A stretch of 28,023 bases of DNA from Flavobacteriales bacterium UBA6049 (lineage in GTDB: Bacteria > Bacteroidota > Bacteroidia > Flavobacteriales_G > Salibacteraceae), in contig DIYR01000032.1 of NCBI GenBank assembly GCA_002429085.1, positions 1 to 28,023 of the forward strand. The letters run 5' to 3'. This document shows, one piece after another, positions 23,754 to 28,023 of this stretch. A program made the translations under genes and the position numbers. Under the pieces are notes generated by a model, which saw only the letters and a list, made by a program, of their open reading frames with translations, made no database searches and was not told the DNA's origin. Numbering within the stretch: the first letter of the stretch is position 1; each line of letters begins with the position of its first letter.

Positions 23754-24792
23754 TGGAAACTTCTATTTTACATAATATTAATTATCGTTTTTAATTTGTA
23801 CGTTTGAATTCCCGCGACTAGAATGCCTCGTGTATACAATGAACTTAACACCCTAAGGGTAACTTACTATGAAAAGCGATATCTATATTAACTGTACCAT
23901 CAACCACATCACTATTCAGTCTATACCGCAAAAACAATCACTACTGCGAAGGTTTGCAAAATTCTTGGCTCGGCTACTTAGATGATGGTCGAATGACTAC
24001 ACGTCACAATTAGCCGTTTCGAAAATTGTGTGTACGATAAAATGTGCAGGTCAAATTGCTGTGCGCGATTATACGGGATTAGTTATAAGTGGATTTTGAG
24101 TGACAAAACTTGAAATGAATAATTGACGATTTCAGGCTTTTTGAATTAGTAGTTATCTATATAGAAAATGACAATTGCCTGTTAGACTTTTGAGCAACTT
24201 ATGTGGACAAAGCTTTTAAGCCCTCATGTCATTCCGCATTTATTCGCCAGACTTATTTACTCTCTAAAACGCTCATGATTACAATTCGGACGTTCGAGCC
24301 TAAAAGCCAATTATTCGTTCTTAGTTAATTGGTTTAGTCGTGTTCATGAACTTCGTTTCACGTTCACATTGACTCGCAGTTTACCTCTTTTAAGACGAGT
24401 GCTCACCAGATTGCACACTTTCCATTTTACATAATGCTTTAAACAGTGTTAGTATTCTTGATTATTACTTGGTTCATTAACTTTTCAGATTTATCATCAC
24501 TATAAAGCCTTAGAGGTGATGATGCCTAAGCACATAAGCTGCTACAACACATTCACCCTAATTTGAAGTACCTCGATTTTAAGAGGCTATCAACCCCAAA
24601 CAATATTGCGTAACTACCCCTATTAACATTGCTACAGATTACCACAAAAGCCCATAGTTCTTCAAATTTGCACTCTTACTCCCCCGCTCCTACATTCATA
24701 CAAACATTCCCAAGTTCGAATTAAATAACCGTTAATTTCGGACACCTTTAAGAGCCGCTTACTTTCATAATCATATTACTTAATTCAATAAA
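23754..24792. other. 1-kb stretch without a gene
   Basis: No frame of 60 codons or more on either strand and no tRNA recognised. A hairpin with arms ATCATCAC (24493-24500) and GTGATGAT (24516-24523) is visible. From 24541 to 24720 the plus strand is strongly C-rich and G-poor: by my count about 55 C against 17 G in 180 bases. TACTTTC near 24760 resembles the start of a -7 element and could serve the protease gene. The stretch could hold a small RNA, a long leader or decayed genes. Confidence 0.4.
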
Positions 24793-27700
24793 ATGATCTA
24801 CTTAAAAGTAAAAAGGCCAAGTCTTTGGTCGTTTAGTTTAACGCTATGCCTCCTTACCTACTCTTTATTCGTACCCAATACCATACAAGCTCAGAAAACC
24901 CTTAAAAAGCCTCTTTCGCTTCGGTTTTGTGGTGAAATTGAAGAGAAAACCGTGTGTCAATACAATGACCATTACTTAACTACCAAAAGTGGCAAGGTGC
25001 ATGATAAGAGCTTTGAAGTGGTAGACAGGTTTGGAAGAACGCATTGCAAGAAAATTCCTTTGAAAAAACAAAAACCACTTACGCAAAAGCAGTCGTTAAC
25101 CGTTCCATTTATCCCAACTCTTTTAGACCCTGACTATGTGAGTCCTCAAGGGTTGTTTGCGGTGTATTTATCTACCAACACAGATAGTCCGCCTCCAGCA
25201 GGAATGGGTTTTGCTTCTAATGCTGCTGCTAGAAATACGGTGGCTCAGGTTTTTGCAGATCTGGAACAACTAATTGTAGAAAACCCCAACTCTACTCCAT
25301 TTGAACCTGTAAAGTTTAATTTGTCATCTGCTTATTTCAATAGCCCAGCACTGGCTTCTGCTACATCTTACTACGATCATGGAACATTTCCGGCTGGAAC
25401 CATAATAAATGGAGAGGTATGGAGAGCCATTAACTTGGGCAATAATGCTTCAGATGAATGGGATGGTAGAATTACTGTTAACTTCTTTCACACTTTACGA
25501 ACAGAGGTAAATGCAGGTCAAGCAGGTGGTGGTTACGATTTATACTCGACACTACTACACGAAGTAATGCATGCCTTGGGTTTTGCTTCAGGAATTGACA
25601 TTGACGGGTCACCAAGAAATAACAATGCTTTCTTGCCATTTGATAACCTGCTGCATACTCAAACTGGTAATAATCTAATTGATGCCCAAGGAAATTTTAT
25701 TACTGCTCAGTTAGGTTCAATTACATCTGGTTGTCCTTCTGACCTGCATTTGGGGGTAAATGATAGGAACATATTTGCGCCATCAACTTTTGCCAGTGGA
25801 ACTAGCCTGAGTCATATTGATGTGGGAAACAATTGTAATTTCCCATTACAGGATTATGTAATGTCTCCAGTTATCTCTTTAAACACGCCCAGAAGACTAC
25901 ATCCTCATGAGTTTGATTTGCTTTGCGAGTTAGGTTATGATCTTTCTGCATCTTACGGAAACCCCAACATCGTTGAGTTCTCAAATCCTGCTACGGTTAC
26001 ATCTCTTTCTAATATAAGTAATGTAATAGCATATTCTGGTTGCGCACCTTCTCTTAGCTCAGTTGTTGGGGTAAACGATTATGCAGGTGCGGGTGCAGCA
26101 TTAACCGTTCAGAATTGTCAAGGTGTTTCCATTGATATACTAGAATCTGATTTACTTTCTAATGATGTTTCTTCCTTAGGACTACCTCTTCAGATTAACA
26201 ACATTGTAGCTACCGAAGGAACACTTACTACTACAGGACAAGCTCCTAATAGAACATTCACCTATACCCCTTCTTCTATAGGTAATGTGCAGTTAATGTA
26301 TCAGCCAATAGACAATGCTCAGAACTTAGGGAATAACACATATGTGTTTATAACGGTTACTAGTTGTCCTGGTTTTGATTGTACGAATACAGATCCATGT
26401 AACTTAATTTGTAACCCAGAAGTAGTTGATTTTGGGAATTGTAACAGTGGCAATTGTATCAGTCTTCAAATTAGTGGTGGCACTGATTGCTCTTCGCCAA
26501 ACAATATCCATATACCGGGCTGGGAAAGCTATTTCTTCTCTCCTGATTGGATGCCAAATTCAACTTTCAATTCTTGCGAAATAAATAATTGGAATCTCAA
26601 TACAGAACTACTACCAAATGCTACAGGTGGAAGATTTTCTTTCTTCTCGAGTCAAGTTGTAAACCCTGGTGAAAATAGAAACCTGTTAAGTGAAGTGCTT
26701 ACCACCAATATTAATTTTCAACCAAACACTAGGTATCTTCTATCCTATCATAAAATAGATGGGTATGATAATACTAGTCCAGCACCTGCTAACCCTGGAC
26801 TTCAAGTGTGTTTGATGGAAGAATTTAATCCAACTCCTTTTATATTGCGCTACTCGCATACTGCTGCTGGCGTTAGTCCTGCAAGTTCAGAGAGTGTAGA
26901 TTTTGATCTAGATAGGTGGGATCTTATAGTAGATAACACAGTAGGCGATAGTTGGTCGCAAACAGTATTAGATTTCACAACAGCTAGTAATTCAAGTTTC
27001 CAGTATTTATGTTTTCATAATCCGGTAGATTCATCTTTCTTAATTGGAAATCAATATGCAACTGCTAGTGAACTATACTTTACTCAGTTAGATCGATTTG
27101 AGTTGATAGAAGATCGTTTACAGGATTTACCAAGTAACTACAGCGTATCTTGTGGTGCTTCTGCTAACATCGGTATTCCTCTATGTTCTGTATCTAATAT
27201 GACTTTTGAATGGTGGGACGCAACCAACAATGTTCAATTAACAGCTGGAAATACCATATTGAATGCTTCTCCTCTAGGAACATATGTGGTAACAACAACG
27301 AATACTAATGGATCTACCATAGGTATATCAGACATCTACAACGCTATTAACTTAGAGCTTAGAAGAGTAATTCCAACACAGTCTGTTAATGGAATTGCCA
27401 TCACCAATGCTATTCCAAATGCAAATAATGTTGCGAGCACAACGATAGATGTTATAGGTGGAGGATCTCCAACAGATGCTTCATTTACATTTGTTGTAGA
27501 TCAAGTAAACTGTGCAGATCTTACTTTCCAAGCCAATTCAACAAATGCAGGAGAAACACATTCGTGGGATTTTCAAAACGATGGTACCGTTGATGCTACT
27601 GGAGATAACATCAACTTTGTATTTCCCGGACTAGGAAGCTACGATGTAGTACATATAGTAAGTAATAGCTGTGGAAGTATTCAAGATACGGTGAACGTTA

Positions 27701-28023
27701 CCATTAGTAATTGTGTGATTCCGGTTAATTGCTCTTGGCCGAAGTATTATGGCGCAAATACTTCTCTTCTAGAAGAAGCAAAGACACTAGTTGTAGATAA
27801 CAACGAAAATGTATTTGTGCAGGGCTTAGTAGATGGTTCGGTAGCATTTGAAAATGGAACATTTATTCCTGGTGAATCATTTTTAGCCAAATACGACAGT
27901 TGCGGCACATTGCTATGGGTAAAAGATATTCAAGCTTATGGAAGGCTGTTCTCTACTATGAAGATAGATAACCAAGGTAATCCTATGTTATTATCTACTA
28001 CTGCTACGGGTACTACAGACTCA
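24793..28023 (+). CDS. Large secreted metalloprotease-like multidomain protein, 3' end beyond window
   Basis: 1077 codons read without a stop to the window edge. MIYLKVKRPSLWSFSLTLCLL...IQAQ is a long signal peptide. The zinc motif HEVMHALGF has H256, E257 and H260. A likely third ligand is H341 in SLSHID, followed by YVMSPVISLNTPRRLHPHEFDLLCELGYDL, a layout common in secreted HExxHxxGF proteases. Residues about 425-525 resemble a cadherin-like/Big_9 repeat (DILESDLLSND, FTYTPSSIGNV). About 530-820 is a Cys-containing adhesive-type region. About 905-970 is a PKD domain (SWDFQNDGTVDATGDNINFVFPG). From about 976 SBBP-like propeller repeats begin (CSWPKYYG, AKTLVVDNNENVFVQG, FLAKYDSCGTLLWVKD). 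Such proteins usually end in a type IX sorting domain, which would lie outside. The physiological substrate is unknown. Confidence 0.8.
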   Translation, partial: MIYLKVKRPSLWSFSLTLCLLTYSLFVPNTIQAQKTLKKPLSLRFCGEIEEKTVCQYNDHYLTTKSGKVHDKSFEVVDRFGRTHCKKIPLKKQKPLTQKQSLTVPFIPTLLDPDYVSPQGLFAVYLSTNTDSPPPAGMGFASNAAARNTVAQVFADLEQLIVENPNSTPFEPVKFNLSSAYFNSPALASATSYYDHGTFPAGTIINGEVWRAINLGNNASDEWDGRITVNFFHTLRTEVNAGQAGGGYDLYSTLLHEVMHALGFASGIDIDGSPRNNNAFLPFDNLLHTQTGNNLIDAQGNFITAQLGSITSGCPSDLHLGVNDRNIFAPSTFASGTSLSHIDVGNNCNFPLQDYVMSPVISLNTPRRLHPHEFDLLCELGYDLSASYGNPNIVEFSNPATVTSLSNISNVIAYSGCAPSLSSVVGVNDYAGAGAALTVQNCQGVSIDILESDLLSNDVSSLGLPLQINNIVATEGTLTTTGQAPNRTFTYTPSSIGNVQLMYQPIDNAQNLGNNTYVFITVTSCPGFDCTNTDPCNLICNPEVVDFGNCNSGNCISLQISGGTDCSSPNNIHIPGWESYFFSPDWMPNSTFNSCEINNWNLNTELLPNATGGRFSFFSSQVVNPGENRNLLSEVLTTNINFQPNTRYLLSYHKIDGYDNTSPAPANPGLQVCLMEEFNPTPFILRYSHTAAGVSPASSESVDFDLDRWDLIVDNTVGDSWSQTVLDFTTASNSSFQYLCFHNPVDSSFLIGNQYATASELYFTQLDRFELIEDRLQDLPSNYSVSCGASANIGIPLCSVSNMTFEWWDATNNVQLTAGNTILNASPLGTYVVTTTNTNGSTIGISDIYNAINLELRRVIPTQSVNGIAITNAIPNANNVASTTIDVIGGGSPTDASFTFVVDQVNCADLTFQANSTNAGETHSWDFQNDGTVDATGDNINFVFPGLGSYDVVHIVSNSCGSIQDTVNVTISNCVIPVNCSWPKYYGANTSLLEEAKTLVVDNNENVFVQGLVDGSVAFENGTFIPGESFLAKYDSCGTLLWVKDIQAYGRLFSTMKIDNQGNPMLLSTTATGTTDS

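Overview
The window reads as chromosomal DNA from a member of the Bacteroidota, most likely the Flavobacteriales. This rests on AT-rich sequence, promoter-like elements of the Bacteroidota form (TTTG, about 19 bases, TAnnTTTG), a near absence of Shine-Dalgarno sites, many secreted or lipid-anchored proteins, a monomeric isocitrate dehydrogenase, the clpC / gyrA / TPR neighbourhood, and a long secreted multidomain protease at the right edge of the kind often exported by type IX secretion. Assignment below order is not attempted.

Left edge, 1-3200: gene-poor, very AT-rich accessory DNA. It holds three small minus-strand genes (an LprI-like secreted protein, a protein resembling DUF6896, and a small membrane-anchored protein), a decayed reading frame, a perfect 14-bp inverted repeat, and a structured stretch before ribB. 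Parts of this set look like orphan immunity genes, but that is inference.

Minus-strand block, 3200-8570: phoD-like phosphoesterase, then a 2-oxoglutarate/Fe(II) oxygenase with a YceI-like lipoprotein 11 bases behind it, a terminator, then mnmA and a RibB protein with a 4-base start/stop overlap. The C-terminal half of RibB is a GTP cyclohydrolase II domain that has lost most of its zinc and catalytic residues.

Centre, 8700-14650: monomeric NADP-isocitrate dehydrogenase (+), a terminator, a small XRE-family regulator (-), and a two-gene lipoprotein operon (+) made of a TPR/CsgG-like protein and an LPP20-like protein with a 4-base overlap. The regulator is the most striking part of the window. 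Palindromes of the form GWTACAnnTGTAWC occur four times inside its own coding sequence at exactly 33-base spacing, once over its -7 promoter element, once just upstream of its -33 element, and once as a perfect copy 42 bases upstream of the lipoprotein operon's promoter. This suggests an autoregulated switch that may also control the lipoprotein operon.

Right half, 14700-28023: a frameshifted erythromycin-esterase/Tiki-like gene (-), a secreted protein of unknown function (-), clpC (-) divergent from gyrA (+), a secreted TPR protein behind gyrA, a 1-kb stretch without genes, and the first 1077 codons of a secreted metalloprotease with Ig/cadherin-like, PKD and propeller-type repeat regions that runs off the window.
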